NCBI GenBank assembly: GCA_907163375.1
Contig: CAJQUW010003080.1
Location: 186,001 to 250,000, forward strand
From: Prostheceraeus crozeri
Lineage: Eukaryota > Platyhelminthes > Polycladida > Euryleptidae
Length of the DNA stretch: 64,000 nucleotides
Direction: 5' to 3'
The notes below the pieces were generated by a model. It did not search any database. It saw only the letters and a list, made by a program, of their open reading frames with translations, and was not told the DNA's origin. Within the stretch, counting starts at the first letter, position 1; every line of letters begins with the position of its first letter. Of this stretch, positions 10,660 to 20,598 are shown piece after piece. The translations under genes and the position numbers were made by a program.

Positions 10660-11925
10660 TGCCAATCTTTTTCCTCTAGCGTGGAAACTTGCAGACATTC
10701 TTCCTATCCCAAAAGGAAAGAGTGATTATCGGCCTATCTCGCTGCTACCTTTTCCAAGCAAGGTTTTCGAGAAGATTATTCGGGATTTCATTTTGTTACC
10801 GCACTTAAAGAATAGCCTTGACCCTCGACAGTTTGGCTTTATACCTGGCAACTTCGGAGGCTGCACGAATACACTCCTAACCCTTCATTTGACAATCCTG
10901 CAACATATTACTGCTCGCACTTCCAACTATGTACAACTGTTAGCTCTTGACTTCAGAAAAGCCTTTGACAGTCTAAGCCACCTGACTCTTCTCAATAATT
11001 TGATCCAACAATTTCATCTTCAACCATATGTTGTTTGTTTGATAGAAAATTTTCTGTCTCGTCGATTCCAGCGTGTTGTATCTTCTGATTATAGTAGCCC
11101 GCGGAAGCCTGTTTCAAGTGGCGTTCCACAGGGTTCGGTTTTAGGACCGCTACGGTTTGTCAGTTTGATCAATGATTTACCGAATTTTTCTAATACTCGT
11201 GTGATTGCATATGCTGATGACATAACTTTGCTGCATCTTGTGGATGATAATGCTAGCTCTTTTCAAACTGATGTGGATGATTTTTGTGCCTGGGTTAGAA
11301 CAAAAAAGCTTGTGATCAATGTAGACAAGATGAAATGCATGTCTATTTCAAGAAATGTGTCGAATAAACCTGTGATGAATTCGGTCAAAGTGCTTGGTGT
11401 GCATTTTGAAAATGACCTTCGTTGGGACAAACATTTTAGTGAGCTACATAAACGGTGTTGTCGCACCATGTCTTTTATTAAGAAACTCAGAAGCAACCGC
11501 AACAAGAGTGCTGTTATCTGGCAAGCCTATGTCAGCTTGGTTTTTTCACAAATTTTGTATTCATGGCCTGTAATATGTGACCTTCGCCAGAAACACATGA
11601 AGAAGATCTACAATATTGATAGATTGGCGAGAAGATGGCAGGAACTGGACTGCGGAACAACAGTAAGGTGCATGAAATGCTTCAAAGACCTTGCATAAAA
11701 TTAGCCAGGAAAGTTGCTAGTAACAGATATTGTCACCCGTTGTCACAGTTTTTCACCTTTCGTAGCAAAAGCATGTATGATCTTCGACAAACAAGAATAA
11801 TTTTCCCTGTTAAACGTTCCTCTACACTGTACACACATTCTTTTGTAAAGTATTCAAGATGAGAAGTTGTATCACAAAATAATGTCATATACCGCTTTTG
11901 TATTGACAGTGAATAAAGCATTTTT
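10650..11925 (+). mobile_element. LINE fragment: reverse transcriptase with 3' end
   Basis: Open translation begins NANLFPLAWKLADILPIPKG, then DYRPISLLP, LDFRKAFDSLSH, SGVPQGSVLGPL and the catalytic AYADDITLL, then VLGVHFENDLRWDKHF. This is the polymerase of a CR1/Jockey-like non-LTR retrotransposon. Endonuclease and the start of ORF2 are absent (5' truncation). Near 11640-11690 the coding frame shifts: the first frame runs to a stop at 11698, and the family-like C-terminus continues in the next frame (11635-11862, ending SFVKYSR). The 3' end is an AATAAAGCA followed by a T/C-rich run near 11910-11940. The 5' junction coincides with the right arm of the inverted repeat. Confidence 0.9.
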
Positions 11926-12133
11926 TTTTCTTTCTTTCTTTTCTTAAGTATAATATCGCATTATTAGTAGTTTTTGCAGCGCATTATCGACGAGGAGAAT
12001 ACAGTAATTTATGCTGCATGTTGAATGAATATTTAGCAATGCTGACTGCAATGCAATTGATATTACTTGTCAATTACATGACTAAAAGTGTAGTTGATTA
12101 CAATTGTCAATTATTTGTAATTGCAACTATAAT

Positions 12134-12569
12134 CAGGGGTGTACACAGGAGGGGGGGGGAGCGGCGGATTGTCGATTATCTGCAGACCAATGCTCAGTTG
12201 ATCCATCTCTTTTTATTGACAGGTTTGCAGAAAGTGGAAGGCGCTCGGGTTTCGTCTTATCCTCATTCGTGACTTTCGACCGATACTTCAATTTTCAGTA
12301 AATAAAGTGCTGTGAATTATTACCAAAACATTTCCACTTTGATACAAACTGTTTCATTTACTAATAGGCACAAAATTGGACGAGAAATTAACAAGTAATG
12401 TTACAGAAACATGTATGTATTGCCTCAAGAATCCATCACACTTGCAAAATTCTGACCCTCAGCACTCGAGTCAACCGGCAATGCTTATTTTAGCTTGTTT
12501 CTGAATTTATCTTGCAAATTTTCGGGAGAGTGGGCGGCCGCCCAACCGCTTCCCTTCGATACGCCCCTG
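12134..12569. mobile_element. hAT-type nonautonomous element, 436 bp
   Basis: Ends read CAGGGGTGTACACAGGAGG on the left and CAGGGGCGTATCGAAGG on the right strand, typical of hAT termini. The 8-bp flanks are ACTATAAT (12126-12133) and ACTACAAT (12570-12577), seven of eight matching. No transposase is encoded. Confidence 0.85.
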
Positions 12570-12619
12570 ACTACAATTACAACAAGTCTGATATCCACAG
12601 AATTAGAACGGTGTTACGA

Positions 12620-12840
12620 GATTCAGTTTCCCTAGGTTTTAGTTTCCGATCGGAAAATAAAACCATGGTTTTAGCTTCCTAGTAGGAAAATGATACCAGG
12701 TTTTATTTTCCTATTAGGAAACTAGAAGCCGCAACACCAGGGGAAAACCAGTGGGAAACTAAAACACACTTAAAAATGTTGGGTTTAATTTTCCTATCGG
12801 AATATTAAACCATGGTTTTAGTTTCCGGTAGGAAACTGAG
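12620..12840. repeat. Cluster of short palindromes with a shared theme
   Basis: At least five short palindromes of related sequence follow one another: GTTTCCGATCGGAAAAT, AAAACCATGGTTTTA (twice), TTTTCCTATTAGGAAACT, TTTTCCTATCGGAATAT and GTTTCCGGTAGGAAAC. They alternate in orientation and share the core TTTCC...GGAAA. I cannot assign this to a known element. Confidence 0.7.
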
Positions 12841-12854
12841 ACAGAGGGAGAGCA

Positions 12855-13330
12855 AGAACTGTAACACCGGTCGTCTCTTCTTCCGTTTGACTAGAAGGGA
12901 AGCACTGCAACATGTAGCGTTATTGAAATGGCACAACCTACTGACTAAATACCATCGAAAAAAATAGCAAAAATAGCAATCGAACAATAAGCAGCCAGTT
13001 CAACATTAAACACGCCAAATTGTGCAAAGTTTCAATGACTGTTATCAACCGGATCACACAGCAAAGAGACACAGACGATGTCAAGTTCTACAGAAAAGTT
13101 TGTGAACGTTTTTTCATGCGCCTGCTAACTTTTTTAAAAATGATCGGAGGGCCCAACATTATCGAGAGAACTTTTGCGCAATGATCTGAATTCTTTGAAT
13201 CTGAAGGAATCGAGGCGATCGGAGCATTTTGAAGGAATTCAGAGCAATCCGCAAGCGACGCAGGACTATTTTTCCTATCTCAGTAAAGTATTAAAAATTT
13301 GTTTTTGTCCACTCATTAAGTTCCTGCATG
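12855..13330 (-). repeat. Dispersed repeat family R, copy 1
   Basis: On the minus strand this matches the copies at 34775-35240, 19390-19880 and 53660-54235. Shared landmarks are GGAACTTAATGAGTGG, GAGATAGGAAAAA, CGTCGCTTGCGGATT and GATCATT...AAAGT.AGCAGGCG. It is closest to the 34775 copy, including the far end with the (T)TTCTAGTCA block. No terminal repeats or coding potential were recognised. Confidence 0.8.
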
Positions 13331-13409
13331 TGCCATCTGTTTGAATCAGTTAGAGTGAAACGATTAAACAATCTAATTCTGTGCTGATATCAGATCATCT
13401 GTTTTCCAG

Positions 13410-13700
13410 GTTGAGGCTCCGAAAGACGCTAACATCGAGCGGGTGAAGAATACGGCCGCCTGCGAAAGTCCAGTGATGACTACTGACAAATATGGATCGA
13501 ATTCCATCTCCGATCAGATAACAGACATTAGTCAGCTATATGAGATGAATCCTGATGAGCTACTCGGCTCAGGCCAATTCGGAATCGTTTATGGCGCCAA
13601 GAAGAAGTCCGGAGCTGAAGTAGCAATCAAGGTGATCGATAAACAGAGATTTCCGACGAAACAAGAAGCTCAATTGAAGAATGAAGTCACTATTCTTCAT
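13410..13700 (+). CDS. PRKD: PRKD exon: linker and kinase N-lobe
   Basis: Ninety-seven codons, phase 0, acceptor GTTTTCCAG and donor GTAAGT. Residues 1-45 are the variable linker ([20 protein letters not shown]...). Then comes [20 protein letters not shown], the glycine-rich loop [10 protein letters not shown], the ATP-anchoring lysine in [15 protein letters not shown], and the C-helix glutamate in [10 protein letters not shown]. Animal PKD has [31 protein letters not shown] and QLRNEVAIL at these positions. All N-lobe residues needed for activity are present. This exon joins in frame to the short exon at 34085, across a 20-kb intron full of mobile elements. Confidence 0.97.
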
Positions 13701-14025
13701 GTAAGTCCACTTGCAATCCCTTCGTTTGAATGTACCTCCAGGGATTTGTGAATGTTGATATTTAACCCAGGGTTATTCAACAGCAACACTGCAACATTTC
13801 ATTGAAATTTCTTTGTCTTTGATAATTATAACAACTGAGGGAATGAACGCGAAGACACAGCGCACCCCTGGATTTGTTTGTGTCATGAAGATACTGATTT
13901 CTCTATTATTTGTCATTGTTGTTAGATCAAAGATAACAACAATGATGAAAAAAACAAAGATAAACAATTGCATTGTTAGATAAAACAAAGGAACCACTTT
14001 TCATAATTAACTTTTAGTGAAGGGT

Positions 14026-14250
14026 ATCTCTGACACAGTGGTTAAGTGCTTGGCCTGGCGATCTCTCGGTCCAGAGGTCGAGCCCCGAAAGTGTCATTGG
14101 AAGTCGTCAGGAAGGGCATCCGGACTAAAAGATTACAACGCTCCGGATTAAAGTCTGACTGTGTCAGCACCGTCCAAGCTCCCAGTAAGGGGGGAGTAGT
14201 GACGCTAAGTCTGACCTCCTCCAATGTGGACAAGGACGAATAATGGGGAA
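14026..14250 (+). mobile_element. tRNA-derived SINE family II, copy 1
   Basis: A box-like GACACAGTGGTTAAGTG and B box-like AGGTCGAGCCCC are followed by a body containing AGGAAGGGCATCCGGACTAA and CCGTCCAAGCTCCCAG. The same order occurs at 43776-43957 and 56210-56410. The GGAAGGGCATCCGG block recalls a conserved core I remember from fish and invertebrate SINEs, but I cannot confirm that here. Confidence 0.85.
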
Positions 14251-15327
14251 GTAAGTAAGCAACTTATAGCGAAATCATGCCGAAGGCCTTTGTGTAGGAA
14301 CATCCTACCGTCATCAAGGAAATAAGCTAGTAACTGAGAAATACATGCATATACAGTAAATGTCTACTTAAGATATTCAAAATTATCAAGCTATTGGATG
14401 GAAATCTAAATCTTTGACAAGCAGAAACTGTGACAGTGTGGGTTTCATACTGAAAAAGGTAACAGTATTTTACAAAACACAGCAATCGACTAATGGCAAA
14501 CGAACATGGTAGAGAACACTGTCGAATTTCGGTCGTTTTCATTCCTAATATACTGACACACAGGGTGCTAATACCATACTGATAGTTGACTAACTAATAC
14601 GCAGATGATCACTCAAAAAATGAGCATAGCGGTAAAGGAGAGGACTTATTCAAGGATCCTGTAATCCCAACTTACTAATCAGTGGTATTGCAGAGCAAGA
14701 CGATCCACTAATCATCGCCTACGGAAATATTTTCAATTGTGTTGTCACCGGAAACGGGTCAGTTTGGCCTAAAGAAAAAATGCATAAACATTTCTATATG
14801 TGAACTTTTTACTATCTACATAACCACAAGAGTTTGCGGAAGAATCAAACAAGCATACGAAGGAGGGAGACACGAGGGACAGCAGCGGACACAGATCAGT
14901 TTTCCATTATCGCAGCCTGCTGGTCCGAAACATTCGGAACAAACAGGTCTCACTTTCCAGTCCTTCACTCATCTGTACAAGCTGCACCGCCTTGTTGTGC
15001 CAGAGAATGACAACGTGGTCGGAGGAGCCGCGTCCGCTTATCTTGAATCTTGTCTGATTCTTTGACATCCGCGTTAATGATTTCTTTCGAATTCTTGGTG
15101 ACGTCGACTCATTTCCGAGTATATCAATTGCTTTGCCAGTGTTTTTTGCGAATGGAAAATTTAGAATACTAACACCGGTCCGCTCAACTTCGTCCACAAC
15201 TCGTTCCGACCTGCTTATTATTTGCACATCTTATTTATCGTCGGAATGTAGGCTTTTCACATAATTTTTATTTGTGAAAATCCATGCCCGTATAGCGTTA
15301 TGTTATGGAGCTATCACGCAATCAGAT

Positions 15328-15661
15328 CCGTCAAGTCTTTGAGCTTAAAGACCTTCATGCATTCATGCATTTGTTGAGGATCACAAGTCAAAGGACCATT
15401 AGGGGTAAGGTCCAGCCCCGCTTTAGAAGCGCTGATTGAAAAATGGACTAGTGGGAAGGTCCTCCACACCGATCTCGTCAAGTTTGGCTCTAAAATGTAG
15501 TCCTAGGGTAGTCAAAAGTCTGACGCGCCTTGAACGTTTAATGTCTGCCGGTGGGAACGCACCACCTGTCCTCTTAAGGGCAAACCTTAAGTCTTATTAA
15601 ATATAAGTTGATTAAAATTATGAAACATTCAGACGTCGTTATGGGAATGTCCCAGCTTCAA
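15328..15661. repeat. 334-bp interspersed repeat, copy 1
   Basis: Nearly identical to 48290-48623, with both copies exactly 334 bases from CCGTCAAGTCTTTG to CCCAGCTTCAA and only a few substitutions. There is no clear target duplication, no terminal inverted repeat and no A/B box I can place. Family unknown. Confidence 0.88.
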
Positions 15662-16627
15662 CGCTCCATCAGCAAACATTTATGAGTCTTTTTTTCTAGT
15701 TTGCAGAGTCAAATTCATATTTTAACACTCAATTTTTTTAACTATGAAAGAAATTATTCTTAATGTATATTCAATAATTTTGTTACTATATTTTCTTCTT
15801 GTGAATGATACGACATTCACATTCATTGTGTAATCTACGAAAAGATCGACTGGTTTCACTGATGTAAAGGGCCGAACTGATGCTATGCATCAGGACCTAT
15901 TGCAGTTTTAATGCAACCAGGACAAGAAGTTGTTTCGGTTATACCAAACTGTACGTTAATCGTGCGTCTTGCACTACTACCAGTTTGATGTTTGCTGTCT
16001 ATCCTGCTAATTATGAAAAATGGCTTTGTTCTGCAGAATCTGACCAAATTTTCAAACAGATGAAATTTAATGTCATATTTTCTTTTCTTTGTTAAGCAAT
16101 AAAGATTACATCGCAGGTGTTAAAAAGAGGATTCAGATGTCTCTGAATTTTTTCCTACATTGGTCATAAATTCATATAACTAAAATTCCATACATTCGAA
16201 GCTGGTATGCACCACAGCCAAACCCGGAAATCCCAACGAAATATATACTTTCACTTTCAATAACCCACAAAGAGAAATGTAGATGCTTTTCAGTAATAAA
16301 TTATATACTTTAATTGCTACTAAATCACCAGCAATTATTTCAATTATTTGCTTATTTTGACTTCCAACCTCCAAGATGCAGGACGCTGGGCTCACGTAAA
16401 TCAGAATGCTAAAGACGTTAACGGTACCTTCCATTAAAAATCACTACCGCTCACACATAATCAAAATCAATTATATGCTCATTGACAAAATTTTTGAAAT
16501 ATTTACTTCTTTAACTTCTTTCATTTTTGACTGGTATATATACATGTATGTATGATACCTTGATAATTTAGTCACAATCTCCACCAAGTCGCTAGCACAG
16601 AAAACAACGCATGTAGCAGATTCAACT

Positions 16628-17641
16628 TTAATAGCGCGTGTGCTCCCCTCTAGCTCCAATACATTCAGTAATCCGAGATGGCATGGATTCACAAAGTTTC
16701 TGAATGAAGGATGTTTCAAGGAGAAGCCACTGCTCTGTTAGTCTTTCAGAGAGAATCTTCAGGGACACTGGTGGAAGTGAATAGCGGTCTCTCACTCGCC
16801 GCCCAAGCTCGTCCCAGACTTGTTCAATGGGTCACAAGTCAGGTGAGCGTGCAGGCCAGTCAAGGGTTTGAATGTTCAATCTCCTAACAGTGGCAATGAC
16901 AGCCGAGGAGTGATGTGGTCTTGCGTTGTCGTCTTGGAAGACGAGATCCTCCACCCTGACCACTGGGGCAACAACAGGAAGCGCAATTTCATTGAGATTG
17001 CTCTCTCCAGTCAACGTGCCTTTGATGATGACTGCTGTCGTTCGTCCGTCATGCCAAATGCCACCTCGCAGCATAACACTTCCACCACCATATATGTCGT
17101 GTTCTTTAATACAGCATGGGGCAAAGCGTTCACCTGGAAGACGATGCACTCTGACACGACCGTCATTGAAATCCAGAGTGAATCTCGATTCATCGGTCCA
17201 CAAGACTTTCTGCCAGTGATGGTCATTCCATGAGCGATGGGCATCACACCAGGCAACTCGTCTTCTGCGGTGCTCAAAACTCAATGGAATTAGGACAGTT
17301 GGTCGTCGCGATTGAATTCCAGCTTCTCGCAATCTTCGGTAAGCCGTTCGAACGCTACAGTCTATATTTGAGGCACTCTTCCACTGTACAACTAGCTTTG
17401 GGACTGACACAAATCTATTCCTCTTCGTAGCTAAAACTAGACGTGCGTCTGTCCTTCTTGCAGACTTTCTTGGTCGACCAGATCCCTTCTTCTTTTTAAC
17501 ATCTCCTTCTGCTTTCCATCGAAACCACCACCTCCAAACAACGACTCTCGATAGTTGCAGCTCTTCGGCAACACTCGCACAACTTCTACCACAACGAATT
17601 ATTCCAATAGCCATAGCTCTGGTAAACTGTTCGTGTGCCAT
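16628..17641 (-). pseudogene. Tc1-type transposase (DD34E), one in-frame stop
   Basis: The minus-strand frame of 337 codons runs from MAHEQFTRAMAIGIIRCGRS to a TAA at 16628-16630, interrupted only by one TGA at 16829-16831. After that the same frame resumes PIEQVWDELGRRV. N-terminal helix-turn-helix motifs (SVAEELQLSRVVVWRWW) are followed by a basic GRPRKSARR hook, then the catalytic WTDESRF, FQDDNARPHH and PIEQVW. The spacing between second Asp and Glu is 34 residues, so DD34E as in Tc1. The codon lost is between SPDL and PIE, where Tc1 usually has Asn. I could not place terminal inverted repeats with confidence; candidates are near 16550-16600 and 17690-17720. Confidence 0.92.
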
Positions 17642-17927
17642 TTTATTTTACAAAACCTGGATTTCAATTCACGTTTATTTTCAATTTGTAAAAGCAATTG
17701 TGACAGTTGTATCGATATCAAAATTTGAAATTTGACCACCATTGATCTTTCTCCATTCTCTAATGTGTAGAATGGTAATACATAGAAAGCGAGATATTGC
17801 ATCATACCTGAGAAAAAAATGAAACAAACTTCAATTCAAGCCAATAATTGTTTGTTTCATTAATTATGTCAATGAATATATGTTCAGTTCCTACAATTAG
17901 GCATGTTTCCTCTTACTTACAAGGAGA

Positions 17928-18073
17928 GTAGACCGAAAGACAACAAGTTAACCCACGTGAATTGGGTGTTTGATGCGCGGAATAATTGCAATAATATTCT
18001 GTAGACCGAAAGACAACAAGTTAACCCACGTGAATTGGGTGTTTGATGCGCGGAATAATTGCAATAATATTCT
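17928..18073. repeat. Exact 73-bp tandem duplication
   Basis: The 73 bases at 17928-18000 are repeated without change at 18001-18073. The unit starts GTAGACCGAAAGACAACAAG and ends AATAATATTCT. Perfect identity implies a very recent duplication. Confidence 0.95.
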
Positions 18074-19003
18074 ATGGACGCAGCGTTCGGATTGCAAAGG
18101 AATGATTGTAAAAAATAGTTTATTGAAAACAATTTTATGTGAACACATGACACGAATTCTGTCATTTAAAGTTTGATTGTTTATTTCACAATGTATCGCA
18201 TATTCTATGATTTCAAGAGATCTAGAAAACGGATTGCCTGGAAATCTCTCGAAGTGACTCGGAAGCAGCCCGGGAAACGCACTGATCTTAAAGCATTTCA
18301 ACCTTGGCCATCACGGTCTGCATATCCTTTCATTTAATTTAATGCGCTCTACACGTGATTCCAAAATGCCACTATGTGCTCATCAATTACCTTGAAACCA
18401 TTAGTACATCTGTAACTAATCAAATTGAGCATAATGTGTCGCCTTGTAGCTGAAAACCCTTATGTAAGCAGAAGTGGCGAGATTTGAGCGTGTTGAATCT
18501 GTACTTTATTGTTTGATAAGCTGGAGAATCAGATAAACTTCCACTGCCTTGTAGATTGTCACATAAATCATTGGTAGGATAACATGTAACTGTCCAGATG
18601 AAAGTATTTCGCAGATAATGAGTGTTCGAATGACACATTACGGGGCCAGCTTACTTGATGAGAACAATTTCATACTCGTGTGTTGGTCGACAGGCGCTTC
18701 GACAGGAAACGTTGCCACATTACAGATGTTGGTTTCCTTACCACATTGACATTTTAGTGCATACAAATTTTCTTTTATCGTCAGTGACATCGAGAGTGTT
18801 CAAGTCCTCTCTTATTCCTTGACACTCTGCAAATTTGCATTACAAGATGCATAATTCAGGATAGTCAGGATGCCAAATATTTGCGCTTAAACATGGTTTC
18901 TTCATGTCTTGCCATAGAAGCTAAGTCAACTTTCACACAATCAAAAATACCTTTACCTGAAGAGATAAGCAATGTCGCTCGTCTGTTTCGGGTCTACAGA
19001 GGG

Positions 19004-19050
19004 CAGGCGCGTACCCAGGATTTTCGTTCGGGGGAGGATGATATTTGAAT
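19004..19050 (+). mobile_element. One end of a hAT-type element
   Basis: CAGGCGCGTACCCAGGATTT, followed by a G-run, looks like a hAT terminus of the CAGGGGCGTA class. No matching opposite end was found downstream, so the element is truncated or its other end has decayed. Confidence 0.5.
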
Positions 19051-19389
19051 ACTGACCTCAAAAATGTTAGAACTTGTATGAATAGACCTAGTCGATTTAG
19101 CTGCATGTGATTTACCTGTTGAATCAAGCCAAATCAAATATCATATGCACTTGCGCTCAAACAATACAAAAATCTGTAAAACTGCGTTCAAAATATATTA
19201 AAAGAATGTAAATACATATAATAGTACCGGTACATGCATATCCCTCATGCATTCATTAGCCTATATGTATTCAGTAGATATTATAAAAATGGATGAATGA
19301 AACGGATAATAATATGATGCAAATTTATTCTATCAATCGCAATCGAGAATCAAATATTCTCGCATATTCCTGTACAACGGAATCGTGAC

Positions 19390-19880
19390 ACCACAGAATT
19401 AAATATTTTGTTTATCTACTTCGGTTTGATAGAAGTGTGATTAATACGAAATGGACGGCACATTGAGGAACCTATTAAGTGGGCAAGAAGGAATTCCTTA
19501 CACATTTACAGAGATAGGAAAAAAGTCGTGCGTCGCTTGCGGATTAATGTGAGTTCCAGCAAAGTGCTTCGATTGCCAAAATTCCTTCAGATTCGAAGAA
19601 TTCAGATCATTGCCCACAAGTTTTCTCCATAATGTTGGTCCTTCCGATCATTACTAAAGAAAGTAGCAGGCGTACGAAAATTAGTTCACTTGATGATCCT
19701 CTCCTCGGCATTGCTCACTGTATAGTGCATACATTGAATCGAAGCCACGCATCGATGTGTGTTTTGATGTGTGCGACGTGATATCACAGCACGCACGCAT
19801 CTCTCACTGGCTCTAATGTCCTCTGCTGACAGCTCATTGTTTGCCATTCGGGCATTTGAAGCAATGAGGATCTTGACCTA
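19390..19880 (+). repeat. Dispersed repeat family R, copy 2
   Basis: Closely similar to 53660-54235, starting with ACAGAATTAAATATTTTGTT and running through GAGGAACCTATTAAGTGGG, CGTGCGTCGCTTGCGGATT and CTCACTGTATAGTGCATAC to TTGTTTGCCATT. It shares the central part with the copies at 12855 and 34775. No coding or terminal structure was recognised. Confidence 0.85.
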
Positions 19881-20054
19881 AACAATTGACGAAAGGCAGG
19901 AAAACCAGCTTTTCATAGAAAGTGATGTTAACTTAACTCCCATGACGAAACAATTAGCTTCAGATTAAAGTATTGATCGGGATGAGTAATATTTCCATTC
20001 TATGAATTTACCTCGGCGAAAAATCTTCAGAAAAACATCACTTGGAAAGGTGGA

Positions 20055-20598
20055 AAGGTTGTTGTTGTTGTTGTTGTTGTTTTACCCGGCTCCGTCCAGC
20101 GGATAGGAGGCTTCGTATCGAGACAGTACGAAGCGACACACCCAGTAAGCAAATTAATGTCTACTGCTGGCGAGGAGTGCCCCGGGGAGGAGATGGCCAT
20201 TCCGATACCACCGGGGTGCTAGCATACCCAAGCCAAAGCTATTCACACAGGGTGAACAGCATTGACCGGGGGAGGAAGCAACCCCAATGGTCCCACCCCA
20301 CACCTTACCTCCGAAGAGGGGCGGCGGCCATCGCTGAGGGGACTTTGGAAAGGCATAGCCAGATGTGCCACAGGGGAGGAAGCTCAAAGAGCTTTGTTGC
20401 ATATCCGAACAGCTAAGATTCGGCTGTCAGGATCCCCCGCAACATCAACTTAGTATAGCCACTGAGAAAAGGCAATAAGAAAAAGACATCAAACTGCCAA
20501 CACCAGAGCTGCAGTGGCAAAAGGCCCCTTTTAGTCGCCTCTTACGACACGCAGAGGAACGTCGGTCCTATTCTTTTCAGTCCCGGGAACCGCACGGG
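20055..20598 (-). mobile_element. GC-rich retroposon, (CAA)n tail, 11-bp target duplication
   Basis: The 544-bp element is bounded by GGAAAGGTGGA at 20044-20054 and 20599-20609. On the minus strand it starts CCCCGTGCGGTTCCCGGGAC and ends in a (CAA)n run, so the 3' tail lies at 20055-20080. The interior is GC-rich and has no protein I recognise. Full-length ends and matching flanks indicate target-primed insertion. The first 80 bases contain GTCGTAAGAGGCGACTAAAA, a string I associate with 5' regions of invertebrate non-LTR elements, from memory and without confirmation. Confidence 0.85.

Larger units (their letters stand above)
3936..13409 (+). other. PRKD intron, about 9.5 kb
   Basis: Holds a mariner element (4099-5794), a LINE fragment (5853-6700), a palindromic tRNA-like retroposon (8559-8841), a long inverted repeat with a MITE in its loop (9059-10659), a second LINE (10650-11925), a hAT-type element (12134-12569), a palindrome cluster (12620-12840) and a family-R repeat (12855-13330). 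In 6701-7950 and 7990-8546 I see nothing beyond AT-rich intron. A 35-base identical direct repeat occurs at 7951-7985 and 10370-10404. Confidence 0.85.

Noticed and set aside
14907-15227. A 106-codon minus-strand ORF with a reasonable amino acid composition
   Set aside because: No recognisable motif, no splice or start context, and an overlapping plus-strand ORF; it could be a decayed LINE piece but I cannot support that.
16550-17720. Terminal inverted repeats for the Tc1 copy at 16628-17641
   Set aside because: The best pair (TTGATA...GTCACAAT on both sides) is too weak and has no clear TA border, so the element ends were left undefined.
20042-20453. Overlapping GC-rich ORFs as host genes
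   Set aside because: They lie inside a retroposon with target duplications, on both strands, and match no protein family I know.
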